A DNA stretch of 28,268 nucleotides from a virus. This document shows positions 4,954-13,794 of the stretch, piece after piece. The position numbers and the translations under genes are program-made. The notes under the pieces were generated by a model. That model was not told where the DNA came from. It was given only the letters and a program-made list of their open reading frames with translations, and made no database searches. Positions within the stretch are counted from its first letter, which is position 1. Every line of letters begins with the position of its first letter. The stretch spans positions 1 to 28,268 of IMG/VR virus record IMGVR_UViG_3300009788_000256; one strand, written 5' to 3'.

Positions 4954-7347
4954 TCACCAAGAAAAATACCCCTCTTCGGTTCCGTCGTTGACGCGGTTCT
5001 GCTCATCGCCAGTGAAAACGTACTTCGCTCTTTCGACCGCAGACGCGAGCGGGTAATTGAGAGTTCCATTCGGCGCTATGAATCCATACTTCGGTTTATC
5101 GCGGAGTGAAAGCCCGACGATCCTGAACTTCGTTTGATCTACTCGCTTCCTGTCAATGATGAATAGCTCAGACTCCGACTTGTTGCCGAACGCATCGACA
5201 AGCTCTTTGCTAGAGAAGAATACCGAATCACCAACCTGATTCTGAGAATCCTTTATGTCGATATCGAATTGAAGCTGCCGAAGAGAGTTCCGGTACATCC
5301 CCACCATTTTCTTTGCAAAGAATTCAGCGGAACTCTTGTCATTGTTTTCAAACCATTTCGTGAATATCTTACGCGCTGGCGTTGTCTTTCCGTAATTCCT
5401 TGAGTCGGTTGCGTCGGTGTCCTCAACATAAACTGCCTTGTTGAAATTCGAAACATCCGTGTCGCCCGAGTTTGCATCAACTGGATCGTAAAACAGAATA
5501 ATTCGATTCACCCTGTTTTGATCTACGAGATCTGAGCCAACCGATAGCTCAACGAAGTTTCCCGCGTCGGTTAGGATTGGCAGGTTCGTTGGTATCGACG
5601 GAGGCAGCATCTTTTGTTTTACCTGCTGATTCACGTCAACCCAAATCGAAGAGAACATAAGCTCTCTGATTTCCCTAAGTAATTGCTCTACGCTTTCAGG
5701 CTCTTCGAGCGTTCGGCTCATCGTCTTGTCTGCAATCCATGTGTCGCGATCATTCAAGTACGATGAAACGAGAAGGTCAGACTCAACGAGGCCGGAACGC
5801 AAATGCAGGTTCAGCATGATATCAATTGGATTCAATCCAACCGTTGCCGTTGACCTGCATATCATCAATTCCTTCATCTCTTCGCCGATGACATGTGCAG
5901 CGAAGCTCGTTCCGAATCGAAACCTCGTAACGTCGAGTGTATTTTCTACTGTGTCGCGCGCGGTGATTTCTAGGATCTCGCTTTCGATTTTCATGTGGAC
6001 GCTGATCTTCGGTACGCCTGATATGGTTGGAATTGCTGCCGGATCGGTAAACTCACGCGCATTACTGACGTTGATCGTCATGGAGCTTCCGTTGTTTGGC
6101 ATCGCCGTCAACAAGACGTTGCTTGAAGTGATCCCCGAGTGCGTTTTTTCTCTCGACTTCTTGAGAATGTCTTTGAGAATTACTTCGACCGTACCGTTCG
6201 GAATGAATCTTATGTTGTCAACTTGCCCCGTGAACAAGAGCTTGGCCCCGGTGCTTTCGTTTCCAATTACTGCGTCGGGATAGGGCAGCATCCAAAGTTT
6301 CACTTTACGATGCGGGAAATTCCGATAGCGTTCGGCCCATAGCCGCCAGAACGATCCGACCCCGCTAGAGTTCCGGACCGTTCTTTCGAAATCAAAGATG
6401 CCCGGCGCTTTGTCATCGTTCATAATGAGCGTGATCTTTGTCGATTGCGTGACGCTATTTCTCGGATCGATCTTCTGCGAAGTGTACCCCGTCCTGACGA
6501 TGTATGGGCGAACGAGCGTTGTGCCTTCGCCAACCGCCATCTGAGATTCAAGAACCTCGTAGCCGTCGCGCATCGAGAACGCCCATTGCCTCATGTTCGC
6601 AGGAGAATCATTTCCGTCGAAGTTCGCGATGTCCTGACATGTCGGGAACGTGTAGAAACATCGCTTGCCGTCGCCCTTATCGGTTGCTTGGCAAGTCGAG
6701 GTTTCAAGCTCGTTCGTCGCTTCTGTTTTCTGGTAGCGCGTCGGGAAACCTAAGTTTGTAATTTGCATCCTAGAAAGATAGGTTCCGCCGTCGTTGAGTC
6801 CCAAGACATCCACGGCGAGATTGTGCCTGCAAAATATTCCGGCGGTCGCGGCAAAGGTATGAGTAAAGAAAAATCTAACCCAACCCCACACCGTTTTGTA
6901 TTTGACATCGTATCGTATTCCTGGCGCGGTCCCGCCCGGATCTCGAAACGCAACGGCTATTTGGAGATCCTTCGTTGAAAAGTAATCGAACGCATATCCG
7001 AAGGTTACTCCGGTAATCGTTCCTGATGGTACGCTGATATCACGGTGAATGAGCCTAGAGGCGGCCCCTGATCCCGTGCCGTCCCAATCGACCCGATCTG
7101 CCGTTAGATCCCCATTCCGATCATTGATATCATCGGGCACGATGGTTGCAAAGTTCTTCGCCCATACGCTACGATCTATTTCTTCGGACCATGTAACGAG
7201 GTTCCCGCGCTTCGTTGATCCCGAACCAATACCATTCAGCGCGTAGGTGTTCGCACAGTAAGGAAGCTCGAACACCGCGACAAGCTGAACCGCGCGCGCC
7301 ATGTCGGGCGAAGGATCACCGACCGAACCCATGAAAACGTTTGACAT
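4954..7347 (-). CDS. tail hub/tip protein with carbohydrate-binding-like insert
   Basis: A large 797-residue virion protein. Near residues 45-200 there is a jelly-roll-like insert (NLVTWSEEIDRSVWAKNFAT, then DRNGDLTADRVDWDGTG, and AYLSRM-like strands), similar in style to carbohydrate-binding modules in tail spikes. Later come CYTFPTCQD-like cysteines (KRCFYTFPTCQDIANFDG) and a long mixed alpha/beta body with VKLWMLPYP and GQVDNIRFIPNGTVEVIL, in keeping with gp27/gpJ-like hubs. The ATG overlaps the previous stop (TGATG). It follows the tape measure and a distal-tail-like gene, the normal hub position. It probably forms the central tail tip that contacts the host surface. Confidence 0.65.
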   Translation of the reverse strand: MSNVFMGSVGDPSPDMARAVQLVAVFELPYCANTYALNGIGSGSTKRGNLVTWSEEIDRSVWAKNFATIVPDDINDRNGDLTADRVDWDGTGSGAASRLIHRDISVPSGTITGVTFGYAFDYFSTKDLQIAVAFRDPGGTAPGIRYDVKYKTVWGWVRFFFTHTFAATAGIFCRHNLAVDVLGLNDGGTYLSRMQITNLGFPTRYQKTEATNELETSTCQATDKGDGKRCFYTFPTCQDIANFDGNDSPANMRQWAFSMRDGYEVLESQMAVGEGTTLVRPYIVRTGYTSQKIDPRNSVTQSTKITLIMNDDKAPGIFDFERTVRNSSGVGSFWRLWAERYRNFPHRKVKLWMLPYPDAVIGNESTGAKLLFTGQVDNIRFIPNGTVEVILKDILKKSREKTHSGITSSNVLLTAMPNNGSSMTINVSNAREFTDPAAIPTISGVPKISVHMKIESEILEITARDTVENTLDVTRFRFGTSFAAHVIGEEMKELMICRSTATVGLNPIDIMLNLHLRSGLVESDLLVSSYLNDRDTWIADKTMSRTLEEPESVEQLLREIRELMFSSIWVDVNQQVKQKMLPPSIPTNLPILTDAGNFVELSVGSDLVDQNRVNRIILFYDPVDANSGDTDVSNFNKAVYVEDTDATDSRNYGKTTPARKIFTKWFENNDKSSAEFFAKKMVGMYRNSLRQLQFDIDIKDSQNQVGDSVFFSSKELVDAFGNKSESELFIIDRKRVDQTKFRIVGLSLRDKPKYGFIAPNGTLNYPLASAVERAKYVFTGDEQNRVNDGTEEGYFSW

Positions 7348-8180
7348 CAGAACGCCGCCGTTTCGAAATCTTCGGTTTTTCCATCCATCTTGATCCTGAT
7401 CTGCCGAAGAGATTTGAAGTATGGAACCTCGTAAAGCTGTCCCGGTGGAATCATCACGAGCGCCGCTTGATGCGGGTGTGAGTTATCATCGTATGCAAAG
7501 AAGAACGGATTCCTGCGAATGAAACATTGATCTTTGAAATCCTGCCAACCAGGGACCGCCGTACTCTCAACGTATGAATCCGCGACCTGATCCATTACGA
7601 TATTATATCTCAACTTTTGGTAGTCCACGCTCACACCGAGAATCTGACCCTCGACCGATTGAAGCGCTTGCCCTCGTGCCGTCATCGGGAGCGGATTGAA
7701 GTTTGCTTGAAGGAAATGAGGAAGCTCAAGGTAATTTCCAACAAAGAAAATTCCAACCTGCGGCTCTTCGACCATCGCTCCGGTAACGTTGATCCGCCAG
7801 TATCGCGCCGACTGTGCTGCGAAGTTCTGCAACCAAAGCCCGTTCCCTGTAAACACCGCCCCCGCACCTATGTCATTCCACGCTGCATCATCGGTTGACC
7901 ATTGGATTTGCGCACCCAAGCCATCGTTGCCGAAATTATGCCCGGACAAAACCGAACCTGTGCATGAAACCGCCGTCAGGAAATCGTACTTAATCCACCA
8001 GGGAGAGGTTAGGTTTGACGCACGAACTCTAGTGAAGCGCCGCCAATCCCTAACGTTCTCTGCGTGGTAATCTCCCGGTGTCATCGTCGTTGCCGCTGTC
8101 ACCGTCGCGATGTACGCTTCGGCTGCATCACGCCGCGAACCGATGTTGTCGTAGTAGAGACGAGGTTTATTGAAAGCCAT
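7347..8180 (-). CDS. distal tail protein-like, discoidin-like N-terminus
   Basis: A 277-residue protein. The N-terminal half resembles a discoidin/F5-8C sandwich: SPWWIKYDFLTAVSCTGSVL, SGHNFGNDGLGAQIQWSTDD and ARYWRINVTG. The C-terminal half (LQANFNPLPM, VDYQKLRYNI, FFFAYDDNSHP) looks like a tail-tip docking domain. It starts with TAATG overlap at the end of the tape measure gene, where siphophages encode the distal tail protein joining tube and hub. The fold is judged by eye, so the distal-tail name is tentative; a tail protein is near certain. Confidence 0.65.
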   Translation of the reverse strand: MAFNKPRLYYDNIGSRRDAAEAYIATVTAATTMTPGDYHAENVRDWRRFTRVRASNLTSPWWIKYDFLTAVSCTGSVLSGHNFGNDGLGAQIQWSTDDAAWNDIGAGAVFTGNGLWLQNFAAQSARYWRINVTGAMVEEPQVGIFFVGNYLELPHFLQANFNPLPMTARGQALQSVEGQILGVSVDYQKLRYNIVMDQVADSYVESTAVPGWQDFKDQCFIRRNPFFFAYDDNSHPHQAALVMIPPGQLYEVPYFKSLRQIRIKMDGKTEDFETAAF

Positions 8181-10786
8181 TACGCACCCGTATTCAAAAC
8201 ACCGTTATCGTCAATGACGCCATTGAGTTCATCCGTGATCGAACGCGCAAATTCATCCATGCCACCGAGAATCGTTCCCTGATTAATTACTGTAACCTGC
8301 AACACCTGTTGCGAAGGGAGACTCGCTTGCGTTGTTGCTGCTGCCGGCGTTGCTGCTGCCGCCGATGCTGCCGGTTGAGCCGCACCGCCGCCGCCGCCGC
8401 CGAACACTCGACCAACCGTGATTGCTGCGGTTCCTGCGGCGATCTTCATAGCGCCAGCGGCGGCAAAAGCTGCCGATGACGGCCCCGGAATGATCGCCTT
8501 CGCGAGATCAATGAAGCCCTCCATGATTGCAGATTGACCTGTCGCTACGAGAGCTTCGCCGATGAACCTTTTTATGTTCTTCGCTTTCAGTGACGCGGCG
8601 ATCCCCTCTTGAGCGACCGACCGAGCGAACGCAGAGCCGAACTGCCGAACCGATCCCTGCGCAATATCTAGGGCAAGGCCGATTGCTTTAATTTTCCTTA
8701 TTGCTGCATCTTGCGAATCTCCGCCCTCTCTCATCGTCTCGTACAATTGGAGTAGGAACTCCCGAAGCTCCCTCGACTTGTCGCCGACAACTGTTAGGAT
8801 CGTGACCCATGCTTCCATGCTGGCAATTTGCTCTTCTGTCAGCACAAGCCCTTTCGCCCTTGCTGTCGCTACCGCGTTTTCAACATCTGCGAGAGTCTGA
8901 ATGTTGGCGATGACAGGAAGTAAACCAGCTTCATTCCAGAGAATTAGCAATTGTGTCGATGCAAGCGTCTGAAAATCAAACGATTTCTGTTGCTGCTGCT
9001 GATTGATTAACAGGTTCAACGCTTCTCGCCTCGACTGATTGAGTTCAGCTTGCGCGCGCTCACTTTCTGCTATCGCTTTCCTTCTTTCTTCTTCCTGCTC
9101 GCGAACCTTTATCTTGAGTAGTTCTCTCTGCCCTACTTCATCCTGTAGTTTTTGAATTCGCTTATCGGCGAGCTTGAGAGATTCTGCTGACGCATCCATT
9201 TCGAGCTTGAGTGATGCGGTTATGATTCCCATGTTACGTTCCGCAGCCTCTCGCGCTTCGAGCGACTTAATGATCAACGCCTCGAACGGCGCTGGAATTC
9301 GCAGGCCAAGCAATTGGAACTCTTCGCCGACCTTCTTTAAGTCTTTCGACAAGAGAATCAGCGCTCGTTCTTCTAGCTGCGAAGAGAACGCCGCCATGCC
9401 ATCGAATGATTGCTTGACCGCCTCGGCAAGTGTATTTAATCGAGTTTCAAGCTCTCCAACCGCGCCGCCTTCTTTTATTTTTTTTAATAGTTCCGCGAGC
9501 AGCGTGTCGTTCGTTCCAAATAGAGAATTTTGTTGCTTGATTAATGAAATGTTATCCCTGACAAATTTATTGTGAGCTTCGACCGCATTGTTCAATTCCG
9601 TGTATGATGTGCCGAGCTTCACGTTTATCTTTTCCAGTAGTGTCGTTTCTCTTCGAAGCTGTGCTTCCTCTTGCCCTGCCTCATTCATTCTTCGCTTTGC
9701 TTCTTCCCATAGATCGGGCATCATTCGCCCGAGTCTGATTAACTGAAACACTAGAAATGATACCGCAGCGATAAGCCCCGCGAGTAGAGCAGGCGTCCCG
9801 GCGAACGCTATGTTGATCGTGATCCCTAGTGCAGCAAACGCAGGGACCAACATGTTAACAACTAGATTTCCTAGCGCGAGCATTACCACCATTATCGCTT
9901 TCCAGCCCGCAGCAATTGACGCAAGTATGGCGGGACCAAACACAAGCGCCATCGTTATTCCAAGCGCGATTAACTGATCCTTGAATTGAATTATGACAGG
10001 GATCGCTCGCTTTGTTATTTCAACCAGCCTTGTGATCCCTTTTATGGTTGGCGTTATCCCTTCGGCGATTAACTTGCCGATCTCTATTTTTAGAGAGAGG
10101 ATCGCCGTGTCGAGTTGAGCAACCGCGCCGCCGTAGGTATTGAGAACTTTCTCTGCGTCACCTGCCGCGAAAGCACCCTCTGTTAAGAATCCATTCAAGA
10201 GCGCTTGTCTAGCGCCGAGCTTCTTTTCCTTCGTGTCGAGATCTTGAATTGTGAATCCAGCCTCTTTCAAAATGACAGAGAGATTTTTCTGGATTCCGGC
10301 GCTGTCAGTGAGAATTGAATTGCGGTTTTTGATTCCCTGCGTTGTACGCTCTACCGCTTGGCCCATCGTAAAAAACGATTGCCGGTTAAATGCTGCGGTG
10401 TCTTTCATCGAACTAAGTAGATCTATCGTCTCTTGTAGGCTGAATCCCTCTGACATCAAATTCTTGAACGCTCTCGTAGCGTTCGACATCGGGATCAATC
10501 CATCGGCGGTGTATGCTTTCACCGCTGCGGATACATCATCAATGCTCTGTCCGGTGAATTTCGCTACGGATCGCAACCCGATCTGCTGCTCTTCGAATTG
10601 CCTGATCTCGCGGAGGCTTTCACTTACGAATTGCTTGACCGCTTGGAGCGCTTTTTGAAACGACTGTTGTAGCTGAATCCCTATCCCGACGCCCGCAATG
10701 CCTTTGAGCGACGATGTAACCGAGTTGATCGCACCCGAAGCGCGATCCTTCCCGACTATTGTTACTTTCGCGTCTGCGGTCGCCAT
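8180..10786 (-). CDS. tape measure protein
   Basis: An 868-residue protein that sets tail length and is packed inside the tube. Features: an N-terminal helical region (VGKDRASGAINSVTSSLKGI), a block of strongly hydrophobic segments at about residues 270-350, and long coiled coils in the second half (about 505-600, with QQQQQ). The tail is low-complexity, with six Gly and Ala/Pro runs, before a beta-like end. At about 1.5 angstroms per residue it predicts a tail near 130 nm. The ATG at 10786 overlaps the chaperone stop (TGATG) and has GGAG 7 bases upstream; a TTG one codon earlier is less likely. It is the longest gene here and follows the tail chaperone as expected. Confidence 0.95.
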   Translation of the reverse strand: MATADAKVTIVGKDRASGAINSVTSSLKGIAGVGIGIQLQQSFQKALQAVKQFVSESLREIRQFEEQQIGLRSVAKFTGQSIDDVSAAVKAYTADGLIPMSNATRAFKNLMSEGFSLQETIDLLSSMKDTAAFNRQSFFTMGQAVERTTQGIKNRNSILTDSAGIQKNLSVILKEAGFTIQDLDTKEKKLGARQALLNGFLTEGAFAAGDAEKVLNTYGGAVAQLDTAILSLKIEIGKLIAEGITPTIKGITRLVEITKRAIPVIIQFKDQLIALGITMALVFGPAILASIAAGWKAIMVVMLALGNLVVNMLVPAFAALGITINIAFAGTPALLAGLIAAVSFLVFQLIRLGRMMPDLWEEAKRRMNEAGQEEAQLRRETTLLEKINVKLGTSYTELNNAVEAHNKFVRDNISLIKQQNSLFGTNDTLLAELLKKIKEGGAVGELETRLNTLAEAVKQSFDGMAAFSSQLEERALILLSKDLKKVGEEFQLLGLRIPAPFEALIIKSLEAREAAERNMGIITASLKLEMDASAESLKLADKRIQKLQDEVGQRELLKIKVREQEEERRKAIAESERAQAELNQSRREALNLLINQQQQQKSFDFQTLASTQLLILWNEAGLLPVIANIQTLADVENAVATARAKGLVLTEEQIASMEAWVTILTVVGDKSRELREFLLQLYETMREGGDSQDAAIRKIKAIGLALDIAQGSVRQFGSAFARSVAQEGIAASLKAKNIKRFIGEALVATGQSAIMEGFIDLAKAIIPGPSSAAFAAAGAMKIAAGTAAITVGRVFGGGGGGAAQPAASAAAATPAAATTQASLPSQQVLQVTVINQGTILGGMDEFARSITDELNGVIDDNGVLNTGA

Positions 10787-11561
10787 CAAAACGCTCCGGC
10801 GCTTTTGTTATTAAACGATGGGGTAAATTTATTCTTTTCTTCTTGAAATTTATTTTCTTTGATGTTCTTGCTGCGCTCTTCGATAAGAATGATCTTGAGC
10901 GCTTCCCATTCATCGTATTCGAGGTCATCGGGGGCAAACCTACATCCCGCATCAATCATTAACTTTAAGCTCAGTATATGAACGAGGTAATCGCTCATTC
11001 CTCCGGCATCGCCGGAATCATCAAGTGGCGGGCCGTTCTCGCACGAACCGCACGTTGCTTTTCTGTCTTTTGCAGTTTGCCAGATTCCGCAATTACTGAA
11101 TCCAGGGCAACCACCTTCGGAGCGGAAACCAGAACCAGAGATGAACGCTCTAATTTCCGCCGTTAGTTTTTTACTTGCTTCACCGATGGCATCAAGATCT
11201 GGACAACGGTTTGCTTGTGTTCATCGGGGATCATGTCGCGCCAATTTTCCATCGACATGAGTAACCCGTCGGCGGAATCCTCTTTGTCAACCTCGTAACC
11301 TTCGACGTTTTGAATGATCGAATCGTAGAGATCGAGCGCGGCTTTCAATGGATCGCCTTCCCACGCGAGCGTCATATCCTGATTAAGCTCGCCGCCCTCA
11401 ACGTCTTTCATCTTGAGGCCCATTTCGGTTGACATCGTTCGGTTGTATTCGATTCGCTCCTTCGTTGTGTAGGGTCGAACCCTGTGAACGAAAGTTTCCG
11501 CTGGAAATCGGTTGTCTTTGATCTCGATTTCGCGAACCTTCTTTTGGCGTGAAAGATTCAT
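10786..11561 (-). CDS. tail assembly chaperone GT, -1 frameshift fusion
   Basis: Reading 132 codons from 11561, then slipping -1 at AAAAAAC, gives a 258-residue fusion ending at 10786. The -1 frame is open directly from the slip site for 126 codons. It reads LTAEIRAFISGSG, then C-x5-C and C-x2-C (CPGFSNC, CGSC), then MSDYLVHILSLKLMIDAGCR and EYDEWEALKIILIEERSKN. In lambda-like phages such a G/GT pair binds tape measure and tube protein during tail assembly and is not kept in the virion. An independent start at 10998 has GGAGG only 1 base before ATG, too close for good initiation, which favours frameshifting. The paired cysteines in the T part resemble a zinc-binding site. Confidence 0.85.
11121..11172 (-). 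promoter_or_regulatory. -1 ribosomal frameshift site with downstream stem-loop
   Basis: The minus strand reads A-AAA-AAC (11172-11166) in the correct phase of the upstream frame, followed at once by the stop TAA. This is a canonical X-XXY-YYZ slippery heptamer. Five bases on, GGCGGAAA (11161-11154) pairs with TTTCCGCT (11128-11121): 8 bp with one G-U at the base. An inner AGAG/CTCT stem is possible within the loop. Spacing and structure fit a stimulatory hairpin. Confidence 0.85.
11163..11561 (-). CDS. tail assembly chaperone G (unshifted product)
   Basis: A 132-residue protein starting MNLSRQKKVREIEIKDNRFP with an acidic, helical second half (LAWEGDPLKAALDLYDSIIQ, MENWRDMIPDEHKQTVVQIL). The ATG at 11561 has AGGGG close upstream. 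It lies between tail tube and tape measure genes, the fixed place of the first tail chaperone. Most ribosomes should end at the TAA at 11163; a minority slip to make the GT fusion. It would coat the tape measure before the tube polymerises. Confidence 0.85.
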   Translation of the reverse strand: MNLSRQKKVREIEIKDNRFPAETFVHRVRPYTTKERIEYNRTMSTEMGLKMKDVEGGELNQDMTLAWEGDPLKAALDLYDSIIQNVEGYEVDKEDSADGLLMSMENWRDMIPDEHKQTVVQILMPSVKQVKN

Positions 11562-11571
11562 GGTTCCCCTT

Positions 11572-12606
11572 TTATGCTGCCGCTAGGTGAGCGAGATCAA
11601 CGGCATCGTTCGTGATGACTTCGAGCGGCCCTTGATCTGCTGCCGTCCAGAACGCATTGCCAGCGACGTTGAAAATGAGTTGGTTGTTGTCGCTACCCTT
11701 CGGAGTCGCCGTGAATTTGTAGTTATCAATGTTGAGCGTGACATCGTGGTTAACATCTTCGGTTGAGCAAGTGATTACGACCGGCGCGTTGGTTCCCGCT
11801 TCCATCAGCGCTTGGAAATCGAGCGTTGCGGTTGGCGGTGCGAGTATAGTCAACGCGAGTTCCACGCTACGCCGTCCGAAGAACATTCGCTCTCTGAACT
11901 TCCCGAAGTCGCCCGCCGTCCCGAGAACGTATCCGTCATCGAGCATCAGGTTATTCGAGATTTTGAGTGACCAACCCTTGATGTAATCCTTGAGGTTGAC
12001 CGCGTTAACCGTCATATCGACGTTTGACCCGCGCAGGTATTCATCTGCCGGCGTGATTGCAGGGATCGCAAGCGCGTTCACCGCGACCTGACCATTACCA
12101 ACTAAGCTGCAAGTCAACTGCACTCTGCCCTTGCCGCTTGCCGTCAACGTTACCTCGTTAACGCACATGCCGGTATATTTTCGGTTCAGGAGCGAGCTTA
12201 CGCCAACGATCTCTTCGATGATTGTTGCCGATGGTAGCTGCGTTCCATCGACGTTTTCATCCATGAACTTGAGCGTGTGTGTCCACGGATCGACAGCACC
12301 CGCAACCGCCGCCGTTCCCATCGCAAATGCGAACGCCCAACCAACCCAAAACACCGAAGCGTCCCACGTCCGCGTCATCTGCGATGACCATGTGTGAATC
12401 ACTTGCGAGTCGGGGAAGTCATGACCTCTACCAATCTGCTCTTCGTCGGTGATGATCTCGGGAATTCGCTCACCCATGTCCGGACCTTTGAATAGGCCCG
12501 CTCTTATGAGGTCTGGATCGCCAACCGCTGTCCCGTAGGCCGCTTCTGCCATACGAGACGTTAGCCACTTAACATCCCAATCGCGGAAATCTGATGTGAT
12601 CGCCAA
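11572..12606 (-). CDS. major tail tube protein
   Basis: A 344-residue protein just before the tail chaperone, the standard position for the tube subunit. It has beta-rich segments (RVQLTCSLVGNGQVAVNALA, YIKGWSLKISNNLMLDDGYV, SVELALTILAPPTATLDFQA) and a C-terminal NNQLIFNVAGNAFWTA typical of tube proteins that end with a conserved strand. It lacks the features of a contractile sheath, supporting siphovirus morphology. The start is TTG at 12606 with GGAGG 5 bases upstream, directly after the TAA of the preceding gene. It is longer than many tube proteins, perhaps through an extra surface domain. Confidence 0.8.
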   Translation of the reverse strand: MAITSDFRDWDVKWLTSRMAEAAYGTAVGDPDLIRAGLFKGPDMGERIPEIITDEEQIGRGHDFPDSQVIHTWSSQMTRTWDASVFWVGWAFAFAMGTAAVAGAVDPWTHTLKFMDENVDGTQLPSATIIEEIVGVSSLLNRKYTGMCVNEVTLTASGKGRVQLTCSLVGNGQVAVNALAIPAITPADEYLRGSNVDMTVNAVNLKDYIKGWSLKISNNLMLDDGYVLGTAGDFGKFRERMFFGRRSVELALTILAPPTATLDFQALMEAGTNAPVVITCSTEDVNHDVTLNIDNYKFTATPKGSDNNQLIFNVAGNAFWTAADQGPLEVITNDAVDLAHLAAA

Positions 12607-12792
12607 TTATTCCTCCGGCTCCGCGAGCGAGACATCATCATCATTGATGATCTCGAACTCACCCGCAAGAAATCGATTGTAGATATGATCGGGCACTTCG
12701 ACTTCATCACCTGAAACATCGTAGGTGACGCCTCCGGCATAGACTGACCCGCCGCCGCCTTTGATTCGCCTAGCTCTGATTAGTTTTGTCAT
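12607..12792 (-). CDS. small DUF2635-like protein
   Basis: A 61-residue protein, MTKLIRARRIKGGGGSVYAG, then GDEVEVPDHIYNRFLAGEFE and an acidic tail. The small beta core with VP...Y.R.L..GE resembles Mu gp38/DUF2635-type proteins found between neck and tail genes. It has AGGGG before its ATG and abuts the tube gene. It may assist joining of tail to head, but no function is established from the sequence. Confidence 0.6.
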   Translation of the reverse strand: MTKLIRARRIKGGGGSVYAGGVTYDVSGDEVEVPDHIYNRFLAGEFEIINDDDVSLAEPEE

Positions 12793-12800
12793 AACAACCC

Positions 12801-13292
12801 CTACGTTATCGGGCCGATGTAATCGAATTGCGTCATGAAAATCATTTGATACGCCGAAGCGTGCGTTACGCTTAGATTAATCCTCGAATATTCTGTAGGA
12901 ATTAACGGCTGATCTCCCTGAAATAATTGAACACTGAGTAAACGTTTCTCGATGTCCATGATCATTTGCCGAGTTCCGACGTGCATTACTGGATCGGCTG
13001 GATCTCCAGCGGCGGAATCCTCCGGCCCTGCGTAATTGGCATCATAGGCAATGATCACCATCGAGAGTTCTTGGTTATGGCTCCATGCGTTATCTTCGTC
13101 CGTTCTCGGAAACGTGCTACCAGAAAAGAATGTCCAGATGCGCGGCCCGTCGATGATCTCTCCGCGTTCTTGGAGAGCATCAAGTTCTCCTTCGTAAGAT
13201 TTTACATCCTCGAATAGATAGGCGAGCCGCGCAGGATCATTTAACTTTGCAATGATTTTCTCTTCGACATCTTTAATGCTATGCCTTGCCAC
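12801..13292 (-). CDS. neck/tail terminator protein, DUF1834 (Mu gp37-like)
   Basis: A 163-residue protein. It has the layout of Mu gp37/DUF1834 proteins: an N-terminal helix (VEEKIIAKLNDPARLAYLFE), then KSYEGELDAL, a beta core (IWTFFSGSTFP, LSMVIIAYDA), RQMIMDIEKRLLSVQLFQGD and a C-terminal strand pair (INLSVTHASAYQMIFMTQFD). Such proteins cap the tail tube where it meets the head. The start is GTG at 13292, overlapping the upstream gene by 14 bases, with a modest AGG upstream. Confidence 0.7.
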   Translation of the reverse strand: MARHSIKDVEEKIIAKLNDPARLAYLFEDVKSYEGELDALQERGEIIDGPRIWTFFSGSTFPRTDEDNAWSHNQELSMVIIAYDANYAGPEDSAAGDPADPVMHVGTRQMIMDIEKRLLSVQLFQGDQPLIPTEYSRINLSVTHASAYQMIFMTQFDYIGPIT

Positions 13293-13794
13293 GCTTCACA
13301 TACCTTTCAATGTTCGCAACGAGATCGTCCATGTGTCGTTTCGACGGCCAAGCAAACGGACGCGCCGGAACGAACACGGTTGCTGCGCTTTGATTTCCGA
13401 ACGGCTTGGTTTTGTATCCTGTCATGTGGAAATCACCATAGAACTTGAAGCGCAGCGTGAGCGCATCGCGCCGAACTGTTGCTCGCATACTTCGCCTGAG
13501 AGCGCCGCCTTTCTTCGCGCGTTTTCTGCCGCGAGCGGCGCGGCCTCCAAGCAAGACCTTCGCATGTCCCTTGTGTGCAATTGTGGCAGGGCGGTTCGGA
13601 ACCCAACGACTTTTCGCCCCGCTTCCGAATTTCGGCGGGGCGACGGCTGAATCGAAGCGCTTGTCGATATCTTTCAGGATTTGTTTTGCTGATTTACTGA
13701 ACGCCGGTTGGAGGTGACGCAAGCGAAACTTTATTCCCCTCAAACTTTTGTCAATCGATGAGGTATCCACCTTCGCGCTGATCTCTACCGGCAT
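13279..13794 (-). CDS. virion morphogenesis protein, gpG/gpS-like tail completion
   Basis: A 171-residue basic protein, MPVEISAKVDTSSIDKSLRG. It shows the pattern of the phage virion morphogenesis family (Mu gpG, P2 gpS): an N-terminal helix, W.PN (RWVPNRPATIA), GALRRSMRATV, then HMTGYKTKPFGNQS and VFVPARPFAWPS near the C-terminus. These proteins help join head and tail. The ATG overlaps the previous stop (TGATG). The central region (GGRAARGRKRAKKGGALRRS) is unusually basic. Confidence 0.75.
   Translation of the reverse strand: MPVEISAKVDTSSIDKSLRGIKFRLRHLQPAFSKSAKQILKDIDKRFDSAVAPPKFGSGAKSRWVPNRPATIAHKGHAKVLLGGRAARGRKRAKKGGALRRSMRATVRRDALTLRFKFYGDFHMTGYKTKPFGNQSAATVFVPARPFAWPSKRHMDDLVANIERYVKRGKA

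Noticed and set aside
10786-10998. Separate 70-residue gene starting at ATG 10998
   Set aside because: The GGAGG is only 1 base before the ATG, and the same frame is open back to a perfect -1 slippery site. It is better explained as the end of the GT fusion.
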